Positions 45,780-54,991 of a stretch of DNA of 64,000 bases are shown one piece after another. Each line of letters starts with the position of its first letter. The first letter of the stretch is position 1. The stretch covers positions 3,141 to 67,140 of the forward strand of contig CAYVFC010000027.1 of NCBI GenBank assembly GCA_964450715.1. The letters run 5' to 3'. The notes below the pieces were generated by a model that worked only from the letters and a program-made list of their open reading frames with translations, searched no databases and had not been told where the DNA came from. Position numbers and translations under genes: made by a program. Source of the DNA: CAYVFC01 sp964450715 (GTDB taxonomy: Bacteria > Myxococcota_A > Polyangia > Polyangiales > JAFGIB01).

Positions 45780-46552
45780 ACGAGAATCGTAGGCATAAGA
45801 AGGGATGGCGGTCGGGAACGCGCGAAATAGCCCGCGATCCAGGCTCGCGCGGGCGAGGGGGATTGAAAAGGTCTCCGCTCTGGTGATCTTGTTGGGTTTC
45901 CAAACATCAACAGAAACCAGGGAGGAGACCAAGGGAGAAATTTATCGGATTGGACGCGCATGTCCAGAGCTGCACCGTGGCGATGATGGGCTCGAAAGGC
46001 CGCCAAACACATTTCTGCCAACGCGTAGCTGCTGCAGGAACTGGTGAGCTTTTCGTCCCCGGCGACTCGCGATGGCGACAGGTTTCGAGAGAAAGCATCC
46101 TCCCGCCTCTTGGCACCTCGACGCAGCGAGGATGCCCCCTTCGTAGGCTATGCACTCTCGGAGTTATCAACTGCATGCGATGGCCTTCGAGGCCCAACCA
46201 AGAGGATGGTGCCCATTTTTGCGGAGCACAGCAGCGCACTGCCGAACTCGCCATACGTCGTGAGCCCTCAATCGGGCGACGATCTGCCCGCCGACCGGTC
46301 AGCGTCGGAACTGCTGCGTGGCCGGCGACTCGACCACCTGCAACCGCTCGACAAGACCAGAAACGGACCGCCCGGTGCCAATCGGAACGCGGCAAGGGCG
46401 AAATTCGCGCTTGACACCTCCCCCTCCAAGAGAGGGGCGGGCCTTGCGCCCGCCCTTTTCGCAGCGGGAGGGGGCAAGCCCCTCGCCTACATGTTTAAGC
46501 TCCCTGTCAGGTGTGTTAATATCTATTTGTAAGGGAAGGTCAGGCGGACGCA
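45780..46552. other. Intergenic region with IS110-like remnant and GC-rich repeats
   Basis: About 770 bp. It contains the transposase fragment at 45938-46030, followed by about 380 bp with no intact frame that may be its decayed remainder, and a TAGGGG-type hairpin pair at 46415-46495 (AGAGGGGCGGGCCTTGCGCC, then GGAGGGGGCAAGCCCCT). The AT-rich GTGTGTTAATATCTATTTG at 46509-46527 may hold the promoter for the MgtC/DUF4010 gene. Confidence 0.5.
45938..46030 (+). pseudogene. IS110-family transposase N-terminal remnant
   Basis: The frame starting at 45938 reads KFIGLDAHVQSCTVAMMGSK then GRQTHFCQRV, closely following the start of IS110 transposases (xxxGLDxHxxxxxxAxxxxxG). The expected ATG has become a non-start codon, and the protein pattern dissolves after about 30 residues. 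No ends of the element are visible, so it is an old, inactive fragment. Confidence 0.5.
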
Positions 46553-47827
46553 TTGTCATCCACCTTCATCGAAGCGGTCATCTGCCTCGGAGTGGCGCTG
46601 GTCGCCGGACTGCTGGTCGGCGTGGAGCGGGAGAGGGCCATGCACACCGGATTCGCCGGTGCTCGCACCTTCCCGCTCTTCGCCCTGGCGGGCGCGATCA
46701 GCGCGCTGCTGGGCACCTGGGTGCTGGTGGCCATGTCCCTGGCCATGGGCGTGCTGGTGGGCACCGCTTACTTCAGGAAGTCCAGCGGTCGCGACGACCT
46801 CGGCATGTCGACCGAGGTGTCCGCCGCGGTGACCTTTGCGCTGGGAGCGCTCTGTACCGCTGAGATCCCGGACCTCGCGCTCAGCGAGCGCCTGCTGCTG
46901 GCGGTGGGGGGCGCCACCGCGGTCACGGCGCTTCTCTCCATCAAGAAGCCGCTGCACGGGTTCATCGAACGTATCTCCTACGACGAGCTGTACGCGACCA
47001 TCAAGCTGTTGCTGCTCTCGGTCATCCTGCTGCCGCTGCTACCGGACGAGGATCTGGGCCCGGGCGGCACGCTCAACCCTTTTGCCGTCGGCGTGCTGGT
47101 GGTGCTGATCGCGGCCATCGGCTTCGTCGGTTACGTGGCCATCCGCCTGCTGGGGGTGCGGCGCGGGCTGGGCGTTACCGGGCTGGCAGGCGGGCTGGCC
47201 TCGTCCACCGCGGTGACGCTGAACTTCGCGGGCCGAGCCGGACAGAACCGCGCGGACGCGCCGGCCTGCGCGGTGGCCATCGTGCTGGCCTCGGCGGTGA
47301 TGTTCCCCCGGGTGCTGCTGGAGGTCTACGCGGTCTCTCCCGAGCTCACCTGGCGGGCTTCCTGGCCCTTCGTCGGGGCGGCGGGTGCGGCCTTTGTCAT
47401 GGGCGCGGTGATGTATCGCCGCATCCCGCGCGAGCGCAGCCGGGGAGAGGGCGCCACCGAGATGCGGCTAGAAAACCCCTTCTCGCTCTTCAGCGCGCTC
47501 AAGTTCGCGGCGCTCTTTGTCTTCATCCTGTTCGCGAGCGGAACCGCCGTGTACTACTACCAGGATGCCGGCATTTACGCCTCGGCCGCGGTGGCGGGGC
47601 TGGCTGACGCCGATTCGGTGGCGCTGACGGCCGCCCGTCTCTACCGTTCCACGGTCGTCGAACGTGACGCCGCGGTGAACGCAATCGGTCTGGCCTGTGT
47701 CATGAACACCGTGTCCAAGATCGGCATCTCGGCGATACTGGGTGGGCCGAGGCTGGGCTTGATGGTGGGATCGGTACTGGGCGCGGCGCTGGCGGTCGGG
47801 GCGGTGATCCACTTGCTGATACTCTGA
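46553..47827 (+). CDS. MgtC/SapB-DUF4010 membrane protein (424 aa)
   Basis: TTG start. The N-terminal ~130 residues are an MgtC/SapB domain (AGLLVGVERERAMHTGFAGA, RTFPLFALAGAISALLG). The rest is DUF4010, with about eight further membrane helices (TIKLLLLSVILLPLLPDEDL, LAGGLASSTAVTLNFAGRAG, GLADADSVALTAARLYRSTV). Such fused proteins are inner-membrane and poorly understood; an ion-related role is assumed from MgtC. Single gene. Confidence 0.9.
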   Translation: MSSTFIEAVICLGVALVAGLLVGVERERAMHTGFAGARTFPLFALAGAISALLGTWVLVAMSLAMGVLVGTAYFRKSSGRDDLGMSTEVSAAVTFALGALCTAEIPDLALSERLLLAVGGATAVTALLSIKKPLHGFIERISYDELYATIKLLLLSVILLPLLPDEDLGPGGTLNPFAVGVLVVLIAAIGFVGYVAIRLLGVRRGLGVTGLAGGLASSTAVTLNFAGRAGQNRADAPACAVAIVLASAVMFPRVLLEVYAVSPELTWRASWPFVGAAGAAFVMGAVMYRRIPRERSRGEGATEMRLENPFSLFSALKFAALFVFILFASGTAVYYYQDAGIYASAAVAGLADADSVALTAARLYRSTVVERDAAVNAIGLACVMNTVSKIGISAILGGPRLGLMVGSVLGAALAVGAVIHLLIL

Positions 47828-47976
47828 CCGCCAAATTCCGAAGGGCGACGGGACCCGGGCGAATCGACGGTTGTCGCTTCCGGCTGGCACGGATCTTTCC
47901 GCGGAGCCTTCTTCTGGCCAAGGGGCGCGACATCGCGACCGCGATGTGTTAGAAGGCGGGTCCAGGAGGGTCAACC

Positions 47977-48801
47977 ATGAAGATTAATTATAAAATCGCT
48001 TTACCGTTTTTTGCCGTCACGGCGGCCCTGCTTTTCACCAGCGGTTGCTGCGGCAAGTACAAGGACGAGATCACCGGCCTCAAGGACGAGATGAACCGGC
48101 TGAAGGGCGAGATGGCCCGCAGCGCGTCGGACTACGAGGCCCAGCTCGGAGAGCTCACCGAGTACCAGAAGGCGCTCGAGACCCAGCTGGAGAAGCTCGG
48201 CGTCGACCGCAAGAAGTTGATGGCGGATTACAAGAACGCGCAGTCCGACCTGGAGGCCAAGCAGAAGCTGATCGCCGAGATCATGAAGAAGGAAGAGCAA
48301 GCGCGGCAGCGGCTGGCCATGCTCAACAGCATGCTGGGCAAGTTCAAGAAGATGATCGAAACCGGCAAGCTCAAGGTGAAGGTGAAGAACAACAAGATGG
48401 TGCTGGAGCTGCCCAGTGCCGTGCTTTTCGACTCCGGAAAGGCCGATCTGAAGGAGGACGGACAGGCCACCTTGCTGGAGGTGGCGCAGGTGCTGGCCAC
48501 CATTAAGGACCGCGAGTTCCAGGTGGCGGGCCATACCGACAACGAGCCCTTGACCAGTCGGCGGCGGAAGTTCGACTCGAACTGGGAGCTGAGCACCGCG
48601 CGCGCGGTGGCCGTGGTCAAGTACATGCAGGAGAACGGGGTGTCGCCCACCAGCCTCTCGGCCGCGGGCTACTCCGAGTACCAGCCCTCCGTGTCCAACG
48701 ACACCGAGGAGAACAAGGCGATGAACCGGCGCATCGAGATCACCCTGATGCCCAACATCAACGAGCTACCCGACCTGAGCGCTCTGGAAAAAGCGCTGTA
48801 G
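47977..48801 (+). CDS. OmpA-family lipoprotein with coiled coil (274 aa)
   Basis: Signal peptide ends LLFTSGCCGK, giving a lipobox. Residues ~25-125 form a long charged coiled coil (DEITGLKDEMNRLKGEMARS). Residues ~140-265 form an OmpA-like peptidoglycan-binding domain (LPSAVLFDSGKADLKEDGQA, FQVAGHTDNEPLTS, NWELSTARAVAVVKYMQENG, NRRIEITLMP), with the diaminopimelate-binding Asp/Arg pattern intact. It should bridge outer membrane and cell wall, like Pal or myxobacterial motility proteins. A GGAGGGTCAACC box precedes the ATG. Confidence 0.93.
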   Translation: MKINYKIALPFFAVTAALLFTSGCCGKYKDEITGLKDEMNRLKGEMARSASDYEAQLGELTEYQKALETQLEKLGVDRKKLMADYKNAQSDLEAKQKLIAEIMKKEEQARQRLAMLNSMLGKFKKMIETGKLKVKVKNNKMVLELPSAVLFDSGKADLKEDGQATLLEVAQVLATIKDREFQVAGHTDNEPLTSRRRKFDSNWELSTARAVAVVKYMQENGVSPTSLSAAGYSEYQPSVSNDTEENKAMNRRIEITLMPNINELPDLSALEKAL

Positions 48802-48811
48802 CGGTTCGAAC

Positions 48812-48988
48812 CTAGAAGTGGTTTCAAAACCCCTCCCGTCGTCTTTCGGGCGGGGCGGCCCCATCTGCGGCGTTGCGCCTCCTCGAAATAACACCGTTAT
48901 TCCTGCGTCGGCGCGCCTTGCATCTGGGGCCGCCGCGCTCCGAAATACTCGGTCCGGGGTGGGGAGGGGGCAAGCCCCTCCCCTACGG
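48812..48988. repeat. Dispersed repeats, family B copy 3 and a TAGGGG unit
   Basis: 48812-48957 follows the family B plan in the 41582 orientation: CCTAGAAGTGG start, CCCCATCTGCGGCG, CCTCCTCGAAATAACACCG, then TGCGTCGGCGCGCCTTGCAT and CTGGGGCCGCCGCGCTCCG. It is more diverged than copies 1 and 2 but close to the partial copy at the window's right end. A GGGGAGGGGGCAAGCCCCTC unit follows at 48955-48988. Confidence 0.8.
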
Positions 48989-50038
48989 TTTTAACGGGCC
49001 CCGCTGCCGGAACTCGGCGGGGCTCTTTCCGGTCCAGCGCCGGAACGCCTTGCGGAAGGCGTTCTCGTGCGAGAAGCCGAGCAGGAAAGCGATCTCGCTC
49101 AGGATGAGCTCGTTCTGCCCCAGATAGCGCAGGGCGAGCCTGCGCCGGACGTCGTCCAGCAGCTCGCGGTGGGTGGTGCCCTCGTCGGCCAGGCGCCGCC
49201 GTAAAGTGCTGGGACTGGTGGTGAGCTTGTGCGCGATGTTGTCGATGTTGGGATTACCTCCGCGCAGCTCGCCCACCAGTAGCTCGCGGACGCGGTCGGT
49301 GAAGCGATCGGCCGAGGGTAGCTCTTCCAGCAGACGGTCCGCGTGGCTCTGCAGGATGGCGCACAGGTTGGAGTCGGCCCCGGGTAGCGGCAGGGGCAGG
49401 GCCATGGCGGGAAAGATCATACAGTTGTCGGCCGCCTCGAAGTAGAGCGGCGCGCCGAAGATCCGTTCGTGCTCGCTCGTATCCTCGGGGAGCGGGTAGG
49501 CGAAATGGACTTCCAGCGGGACCGCGTCGGGTATCTGCAGCAGGCGGCGCGAGGAGAGCATGGTGGTGGCCAGCACGTAGTCGGTGGCGGCCTGGTGGCC
49601 CGGCACCCCCTCGGCCGTGCCGAAGGTCCAGAGGGCCCGCTCTCCCTGCACCTGCAGCGATGCCACCGCGGTCTCGTTCACCAGCGAGAAGTAGCGGGCC
49701 AGCGTGCCGACGGCTTGCCCGAAGTCGGCGCTGCAGCTGGCCACGTAGTAGACCACGTCCAGGTCGCCCGGCTCCACCAGCTCGGCCGCGTGCAGCCCCA
49801 GGCAGCGATCGCCGGTGTCCTCGGTGGCCGCGTCCAGCAGCTGGTACACGTCGGCGAAGGGGATGCGGGTATCCGGGTCGTCGAAGTCGTAGCGCTCCGA
49901 TAGCTTCTGCAGAAGCTCCGCGCCCCTGGTTCCAATCTCGCGGCTCCCGTCCTCGAGAGCGTTCGCCACGACCTGGTAGAAGGGGCGGAACAGCCGGATG
50001 GACATCCGCAGGGGTCTGGCACGTTTCAAGCGCGTCAC
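48983..50038 (-). CDS. AraC-family regulator with arabinose-binding-like N-terminal domain (351 aa)
   Basis: The C-terminal ~100 residues are an AraC/XylS double helix-turn-helix: NIDNIAHKLTTSPSTLRRRL, then ILSEIAFLLGFSHENAFRKA and FRRWTGKSPAEFRQ. The N-terminal ~190 residues (GAELLQKLSERYDF, ADVYQLLDAATEDTGDRCLG, VASCSADFGQAVGTLARYFS) match the Arabinose_bd (PF12625) layout found in lipid- and virulence-related regulators such as OruR/GbdR-like proteins. The ligand is unknown. The HAD gene lies upstream on the same strand after a 35-bp gap. Confidence 0.93.
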   Translation of the reverse strand: MTRLKRARPLRMSIRLFRPFYQVVANALEDGSREIGTRGAELLQKLSERYDFDDPDTRIPFADVYQLLDAATEDTGDRCLGLHAAELVEPGDLDVVYYVASCSADFGQAVGTLARYFSLVNETAVASLQVQGERALWTFGTAEGVPGHQAATDYVLATTMLSSRRLLQIPDAVPLEVHFAYPLPEDTSEHERIFGAPLYFEAADNCMIFPAMALPLPLPGADSNLCAILQSHADRLLEELPSADRFTDRVRELLVGELRGGNPNIDNIAHKLTTSPSTLRRRLADEGTTHRELLDDVRRRLALRYLGQNELILSEIAFLLGFSHENAFRKAFRRWTGKSPAEFRQRGPLKP

Positions 50039-50073
50039 GGCGTAGCAGTCTAGCAGCTATACAGGGTAGGGGG

Positions 50074-50817
50074 TCAACTGCCCGCGCTCCAGTCGGAGGT
50101 GCCCGGCAGCAGGTCGAGAAGCCGCCGGATGACGCGGTCCGGCTTCACTTCGCTGTCGGGCCCAGGACCCGCGCCCGTATGATCGATCCAGACCGCGCGC
50201 ATCCCCACCCGTTGCGCGCCGTCGATGTCCGCGTGCAGGTTGTCGCCCACCATCCAGGCCTGTTCGGCCGTCACCGAGAGGCGCTCGAGCGCCAGCCGGA
50301 AGATGCGCGGATCGGGCTTGCCAAAACCAGCCTCGCCCTCGATCACCACCGCGTCGAAGAGCGGCTCCAGCTGGTAGCGCTCGAGCTTGGCGCGCTGCAA
50401 ACCGCCGCTGCCGTTGGTGACCAGCCCCAATCGCACCCCGTGCCCGCGCAGGGCCTTCAGCGCTTCGACCGCTCCGGGGAAGGGCGCCACCGCTTTCTCC
50501 TTTTCCCGGGTTAGGTGGTCGGCCACGGCGCGTAGAAGCTCGGGATCGTCCCGGTTTAGCTCCGGAAAAGCCCGGGCCACGATCTCGCGGCGGGCGCGGA
50601 GCAGCTCGATCCGGCCCAGGTGGGCGCGTTCGGGATCGGACCAGTACCAGCGGGACGTTCGCATGATCGCTCCGAGGAAGGCCCCGGCGCTCACGGCGTC
50701 GAAGCGCGCTTCGTGTGCCTGGAATGCTTCCAGCCAGAAATCCCTGGGCCCGACCGTGAAGGAGACGATGGTGTCGTCCAGGTCGAGCAGCAATACCGGC
50801 GGCAGGGGCTCGATCAC
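50074..50817 (-). CDS. HAD-superfamily phosphatase (247 aa)
   Basis: All four HAD motifs are visible: LLLDLDDTIVS (nucleophile Asp), LGLVTNGSGGLQ, Lys in GEAGFGKPDPRIF, and WMVGDNLHADIDGAQRVGM. The helical cap between motifs I and II is about 100 residues, as in subclass I enzymes of the YjjG/nucleotidase or haloacid type. The phosphorylated substrate is not evident. It lies 25 bp after the metallophosphoesterase gene. Confidence 0.92.
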   Translation of the reverse strand: MIEPLPPVLLLDLDDTIVSFTVGPRDFWLEAFQAHEARFDAVSAGAFLGAIMRTSRWYWSDPERAHLGRIELLRARREIVARAFPELNRDDPELLRAVADHLTREKEKAVAPFPGAVEALKALRGHGVRLGLVTNGSGGLQRAKLERYQLEPLFDAVVIEGEAGFGKPDPRIFRLALERLSVTAEQAWMVGDNLHADIDGAQRVGMRAVWIDHTGAGPGPDSEVKPDRVIRRLLDLLPGTSDWSAGS

Positions 50818-50842
50818 GCTTCGCGCGCGGGGGCGGTGCGGC

Positions 50843-52258
50843 TCACTCGATCTCGCCCGTTTGCATGTTGAAGATGACCTGGTTGTCCGCCGGCTCTAGA
50901 TCGGTCAGCAGCCCGTCCGCGTAACCGCCCAGCACCGCGATGATGGGATCTGAGCTGGCCAGGTACTCCTCGACCGCCTGCAGCGTCTGCTGGTCGGGAT
51001 CCTCGTCGCCGCCGTAGTGCTGCATAAAGGCCTCCACGGCCACCGGCTTCAACTCCTGCACCGTGTCCGCCGGGACACCGAAAGCGGTGATGTAGGCCTC
51101 GGCGATGCCTCCGAATCCCTCGGCCAGGAACTGCCTGGCGTAGTCCGGGAAGCTCTGTCCGCCCAGGTCGTAGTCGATGGCATCGATGAAAGCGCTCGTG
51201 ATATCGACCCTTCCCCCCGGGTCGATCGACACCATCCGGTAGGGATTTGGATAGCTGATCAGCGAGCCCGTCTCCACGTCGAAGACAAAGGCCTGGCTTC
51301 CCTCCCAGCTTTGCCGGGTCACGTCCTGCGCGTGGTAGTGGCCGGTGAAGATCAGGGTGAGCCCGGCCTCGGCCGCCCGCTGCGACACGCTCAGCCAGCC
51401 ATCGATCACGTACGGGGTGCCGATGCCGGGCAGGGTGGACTGGCCGCTGTAGTGCTCCACCAGGCCGTGGTGCATAAAGGCGAAGACCTTCTTCCCCTGC
51501 TGCTCCGCCTCGGCGACCTTCGCCTCCATCCAGCTCAGCAGGGACTCGTCGAGCGCGCCGCTGACCTCCGACGAGTTGTTGGTCGCGTTGTCCCCGTACT
51601 TGCAGGAGTCCAGGGCGAGCACCCAGAGCCCCTCGACCGGCTCGATCAGGTAGCTCAGCGAATCGGCGTGGCGCTCCAGCGCCTGGTCGTAGCCGAAATC
51701 GGCGTACAGCTCGGCGAACCCTTCCGGCGAGACGTTGTCCACGGGCGAGGTGGAGTCCCCGTCGAAGGAGAGCGCGTGCGGGTTGTTGACGTCGTGGTTG
51801 CCCGGGCAGACGTAGACCTCGAGCCCGTTCTGCTCCAGGGTCTGGATAGACGAGATAAACTTCTGGTGGCTGCTGAGCTCGCCGTCCTTGGTCAGATCGC
51901 CGGGTACGATGACGAAGTCGAGCCCGTCCGCCTCTCCGAGCAGCGCCTCGATGGCCGCGTCCAAAATGGCCGGGCTCTCGGCCAGCAGCTTGCGGTCCAG
52001 GGTCAGGTAGGTCTCGAAGGCCGATCCGGCGGTGCCGAGATCGGTGTCGTAGTAGTGGGGATCGGAGAATACCGCGAAGTCGAAGTTTTCGTCCCCGGCT
52101 CCTCCGTCGCTTCCCGCCTGCCCGCCGTCGGCCGTCTGACCGGCGTCGTTCGCTCCTTCGCCCTCGTCCCCGCCGCTATCGTCGTCCGAGGCACATGCGG
52201 CGAGCACCGCCGCCAGACCGAACACCGGGAACACCATTCGCGCTGGTAAGATTTTCAT
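50843..52258 (-). CDS. Secreted calcineurin-like metallophosphoesterase lipoprotein (471 aa)
   Basis: ATG 52258 starts a lipoprotein signal (VFGLAAVLAACASDDDS), followed by a Gly/Asp/Ala-rich linker. The catalytic domain carries the metal ligands in order: VFSDPHYYD, VPGDLTKDGE, VCPGNHDVNN, AFMHHGLVEHY and FTGHYHAQDV. A C-terminal ~130-residue extension follows. It should hydrolyse phosphoesters outside the inner membrane. Its linker resembles those of the nearby lipoproteins. Probably co-transcribed with the HAD gene downstream. Confidence 0.93.
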   Translation of the reverse strand: MKILPARMVFPVFGLAAVLAACASDDDSGGDEGEGANDAGQTADGGQAGSDGGAGDENFDFAVFSDPHYYDTDLGTAGSAFETYLTLDRKLLAESPAILDAAIEALLGEADGLDFVIVPGDLTKDGELSSHQKFISSIQTLEQNGLEVYVCPGNHDVNNPHALSFDGDSTSPVDNVSPEGFAELYADFGYDQALERHADSLSYLIEPVEGLWVLALDSCKYGDNATNNSSEVSGALDESLLSWMEAKVAEAEQQGKKVFAFMHHGLVEHYSGQSTLPGIGTPYVIDGWLSVSQRAAEAGLTLIFTGHYHAQDVTRQSWEGSQAFVFDVETGSLISYPNPYRMVSIDPGGRVDITSAFIDAIDYDLGGQSFPDYARQFLAEGFGGIAEAYITAFGVPADTVQELKPVAVEAFMQHYGGDEDPDQQTLQAVEEYLASSDPIIAVLGGYADGLLTDLEPADNQVIFNMQTGEIE

Positions 52259-52587
52259 CGCTCTTCTCCTGGTCTCCGTCGCCACCGGCCTGGCGGCGCG
52301 ATCGGCCGCCATGCCGCCCCTATACCACGAACGCCCCCGCGTCGCAGTCGGGAGACCGGGCGGTGATCCCGGCGAGCCGGGAACCTCGCGCTACCCGGTG
52401 ACCTTGTAGGGGCTTGTCGTACCTTTCTAACGACTGTGCACCATTCTCCGGACCCAGATGCATGTAGTATATAGAACGACTGTGAACGTCCGGGCCGGTT
52501 GGCTCGGGTCGGTAGTATCGATGGAGCTGGAAGTGTATTCGCGCGAGGAGCCGTTCGTTGAACGCGAAGCGGATGTGCCCGCCCTTA
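52259..52587. other. Divergent spacer before the repeat-associated lipoprotein gene
   Basis: About 330 bp. Two ACGACTGTG repeats (near 52429 and 52478) and a TAGTATATAG stretch near 52467 suggest regulatory DNA. I see no gene; the plus-strand frame that opens at 52458 does not look like protein before the repeat. Confidence 0.45.
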
Positions 52588-52767
52588 GGAGGCACCGCAA
52601 AATGAACGATACGGTTGCGGCCGCGCGGACGGGCGCACTCGCGGCTCACGTCCTCGGAAAAATCCTCGAAATAGCGCTGCTATTGCTGCGGTTTTTCCTG
52701 CGGGCGCACTCGCGATTGCGCTCCGTCGGCGCGCCCGGTCTCGTATCGCCTATTTTACCGTGCCTCC
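52588..52767. repeat. Dispersed palindromic repeat, family A, copy 2
   Basis: About 180 bp with near-perfect terminal inverted repeats: the left end GGAGGCACCGCAAAATG, the right end (as its complement) GGAGGCACGGTAAAAT. The interior matches copy 1 at 210-401. Its left end contains an AGGAGG box and an ATG in frame with the lipoprotein that follows. Confidence 0.85.
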
Positions 52768-54104
52768 TCAGTCCGCTCGGCGAACGCTGCACGATTCGCT
52801 TCGCGGGTATCGGGCGCGCCGCTCTCGCTCTCGCTTGCTCGGCGACGGCAGTGGGGCAGGGTTGCAGCCTGGACAGGAGCGTTCTGATCGCGATTAGGGG
52901 CGGGGACGCGTCGTCCGCCCAGGGGATGGCGGGCGCCTCAGGCTATGGCGGTGTGGGGGGCGGCGCTGGTTACGGAGGCTCGACAGCCGGCGCACCCTGG
53001 GCCGGCACCAGCGGCAGCATCGGCGGCAACCCGGCCGGTTTCGACGGTTCCACGGCCGGAGAGCCATCGGATGCCGGCGCACACGCTGACGCGGCCCTTC
53101 CGCCGGGCATGCTGTGCAACCCGCTCGGAGCCTACGCGGTACGGATCGATTCCGACGTCTACTGGGGAGCCCGCACCGAGGGGCTGGCAGCGCTGGTCGA
53201 TTCCGGCCGTGGGATCATCCGGGTCGAGCTGCTCGTCAGGGTGCCCGGGGTAGCGGCTGACGGAACCTATCTCAACAGCGGAGCGCGGCCCTGCAACGTA
53301 GAGCTGCCCGTCTTCTATACCAGCCTGCTCTGCGAGGCCTATGCCAGCTACTTCGACGTGTCGATCTGGGAGAGCCCCTTGCTGCCGACCTTCCCGGTCA
53401 CCGGGCGCTTTACCTGCACCGACACCTCTTGCGAGGCGGCCTTCCACTCCGAAACCACGCTGCTCGGTATCGATCTCGACGATCCCAACGGCGACTGGCC
53501 GACGCCTGATCGGTCGCCCTATCTCACCTGTCCCTACGGTTCGAACGCCGACTGCTTTCCCGACCACGACGCCAACGGCCACCCCGGGGTGACCGTGAGG
53601 CTGCGCACGGACAACGCCGCGCTGCCCGAGATCTGCTTCCTCGGGGGTATGCCGGCCGGGCCTTTTACCTACCGGGCCGCCCCGCTCAATTCCAATCCCA
53701 CGGCCATCTTCGACGGGGTGCGCCGCACCGACCGCATCCACCTGGGAACGCGAACGCGCTTCGGCGGGCTGACCGCGGTGAGCGAGGACTGCAACAGCGG
53801 AGCGGGGCCGGCCTTTGCCGAGTACTTCGAGACCCGCGCCTACGGCTGCGGCGTAGAGCCGGGGACCGCGGACTGGCCCGGACCGGTAGCCGGACCGGAC
53901 GAGCCCTGTGACGAGGCGCAGCGGCTGTTCATGGACGAGAACCTCCCCCTCTACTTCGTCCTGTCGCCGGGCGAGATACCGCCCGCGGAGTTTCTCGTTC
54001 CCGACATGGCGCCGAGCCCAGGTCCCAGGGCGTCGATCGTCAGGCTGGGCCCCCCGGACGGCAACTACTCCTGCGAGCAGGTCCGCAGGGCTCCCTATAT
54101 ATAG
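52602..54104 (+). CDS. Secreted protein with probable lipoprotein signal; start inside a repeat (500 aa)
   Basis: The mature part is clearly coding: after GRAALALACSATAVGQGCSL, a lipobox-like site, comes a Gly/Ala/Ser linker and then ~330 residues rich in Cys and aromatic residues (ALVDSGRGIIRVELLVRVPG, AGPFTYRAAPLNSNPT). No ATG, GTG or TTG lies just before the signal. The best start is ATG 52602, nine bases after AGGAGG, but both belong to repeat family A, giving ~75 extra N-terminal residues. TTG 52683, also in the repeat, is an alternative. The family is not recognised. The TAG stop abuts another repeat. Confidence 0.75.
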   Translation: MNDTVAAARTGALAAHVLGKILEIALLLLRFFLRAHSRLRSVGAPGLVSPILPCLLSPLGERCTIRFAGIGRAALALACSATAVGQGCSLDRSVLIAIRGGDASSAQGMAGASGYGGVGGGAGYGGSTAGAPWAGTSGSIGGNPAGFDGSTAGEPSDAGAHADAALPPGMLCNPLGAYAVRIDSDVYWGARTEGLAALVDSGRGIIRVELLVRVPGVAADGTYLNSGARPCNVELPVFYTSLLCEAYASYFDVSIWESPLLPTFPVTGRFTCTDTSCEAAFHSETTLLGIDLDDPNGDWPTPDRSPYLTCPYGSNADCFPDHDANGHPGVTVRLRTDNAALPEICFLGGMPAGPFTYRAAPLNSNPTAIFDGVRRTDRIHLGTRTRFGGLTAVSEDCNSGAGPAFAEYFETRAYGCGVEPGTADWPGPVAGPDEPCDEAQRLFMDENLPLYFVLSPGEIPPAEFLVPDMAPSPGPRASIVRLGPPDGNYSCEQVRRAPYI

Positions 54105-54197
54105 GGACGTTGCTACATTATTTACATTATTAGAATATGCCGATATAAGAACGGTGCCACGTTACTAGAATAATGTAAATAATGTAGCAACGTCCCT
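54103..54197. repeat. Family C palindromic element at the lipoprotein stop
   Basis: Two 29-bp perfect arms (left AGGGACGTTGCTACATTATT plus TACATTATT; right the exact inverse, 54169-54197) enclose a ~37-bp loop. The first bases form part of the TAG stop of the gene before it, as in the mltG copy. Confidence 0.9.
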
Positions 54198-54211
54198 AAA
54201 ACTACTAAAAA

Positions 54212-54928
54212 CTAAAGACAAGGCTGCGTGCAGGTCAAGCCGTAGCCGGGAGCGGCGAGGCAGGGTACGCCCGTCAAACCCAGGGCATCGCAGTCCGCAT
54301 CCGTGCTGCACTGGGGCGCGCTGGGCATCATGCCGAACGGGCTCGGCACCGCGCAGAGCTTGGGGCCGGTGCCCATGATGACCTGCTGGCAGATGAGCCC
54401 GGTCGGACAGACGGCTATCGGATCGACGGTGACGTAATCGGGCAGCCCGGAGCTGCCGCCGTCGCCGCCGGTATCGTCGCCGCCCGTGCCTCCCGTGCCG
54501 GCTTCGGAGCCCGGGCACTGGGTGCAGGGGCCGAGCCGGCCGTTTACACAGACGCTCACGCCTATGCCTCCGGTGGGGCAGGCGCAGGCGGCCTGCTCGC
54601 CTTCGGCACATTCGGGCGCGGTACTGGCGCTGCCGGCCTCGCCGGTACCAGCTGTGCCGCCAGTGCCGCCGGCGGCAGTGCCGGCCGTACCGGCGCCACC
54701 GCTGCCGCCGCTTGCGGCTTGCGGCGGCTGGCAGACGCAGGGCGGGTACAGGCCGTTCTCGCAGGTCTGCGTACCCCAGGCGCCCGTTTGACAGATACAA
54801 TCGCGCCACTCGCCGGCCTGGCATTCGCTCGCGCCCGTGCCGTTGCCCGTGCCGTCGTCGTCACCACCGCAGGCGGATACGAGCGCGACGAGCAGTAGCG
54901 CGACGGTGGCCTCGGTTCTGCGTTTCAT
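54212..54928 (-). CDS. Cys-module lipoprotein (238 aa)
   Basis: Strong GAGGAGGG site before ATG 54928, then a signal ending ALVSACGGD. Two copies of a Cys module appear: ECQAGEWRDCICQTGAWGTQ with TCENGLYPPCVC, and ECAEGEQAACACPTGGIGVS with VCVNGRLGPCTQC, separated by a Gly/Ala/Thr linker. A third Cys-containing segment closes the protein. The module recurs in two neighbours, so it likely mediates a shared surface assembly. It is the last gene of a four-gene leftward operon. Confidence 0.85.
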   Translation of the reverse strand: MKRRTEATVALLLVALVSACGGDDDGTGNGTGASECQAGEWRDCICQTGAWGTQTCENGLYPPCVCQPPQAASGGSGGAGTAGTAAGGTGGTAGTGEAGSASTAPECAEGEQAACACPTGGIGVSVCVNGRLGPCTQCPGSEAGTGGTGGDDTGGDGGSSGLPDYVTVDPIAVCPTGLICQQVIMGTGPKLCAVPSPFGMMPSAPQCSTDADCDALGLTGVPCLAAPGYGLTCTQPCL

Positions 54929-54991
54929 GATTACCCTCCTCGAGCAAGCACGGACCCGCTGGCGCTGCGAAAGCCGCAAGGACGGGGAGGC

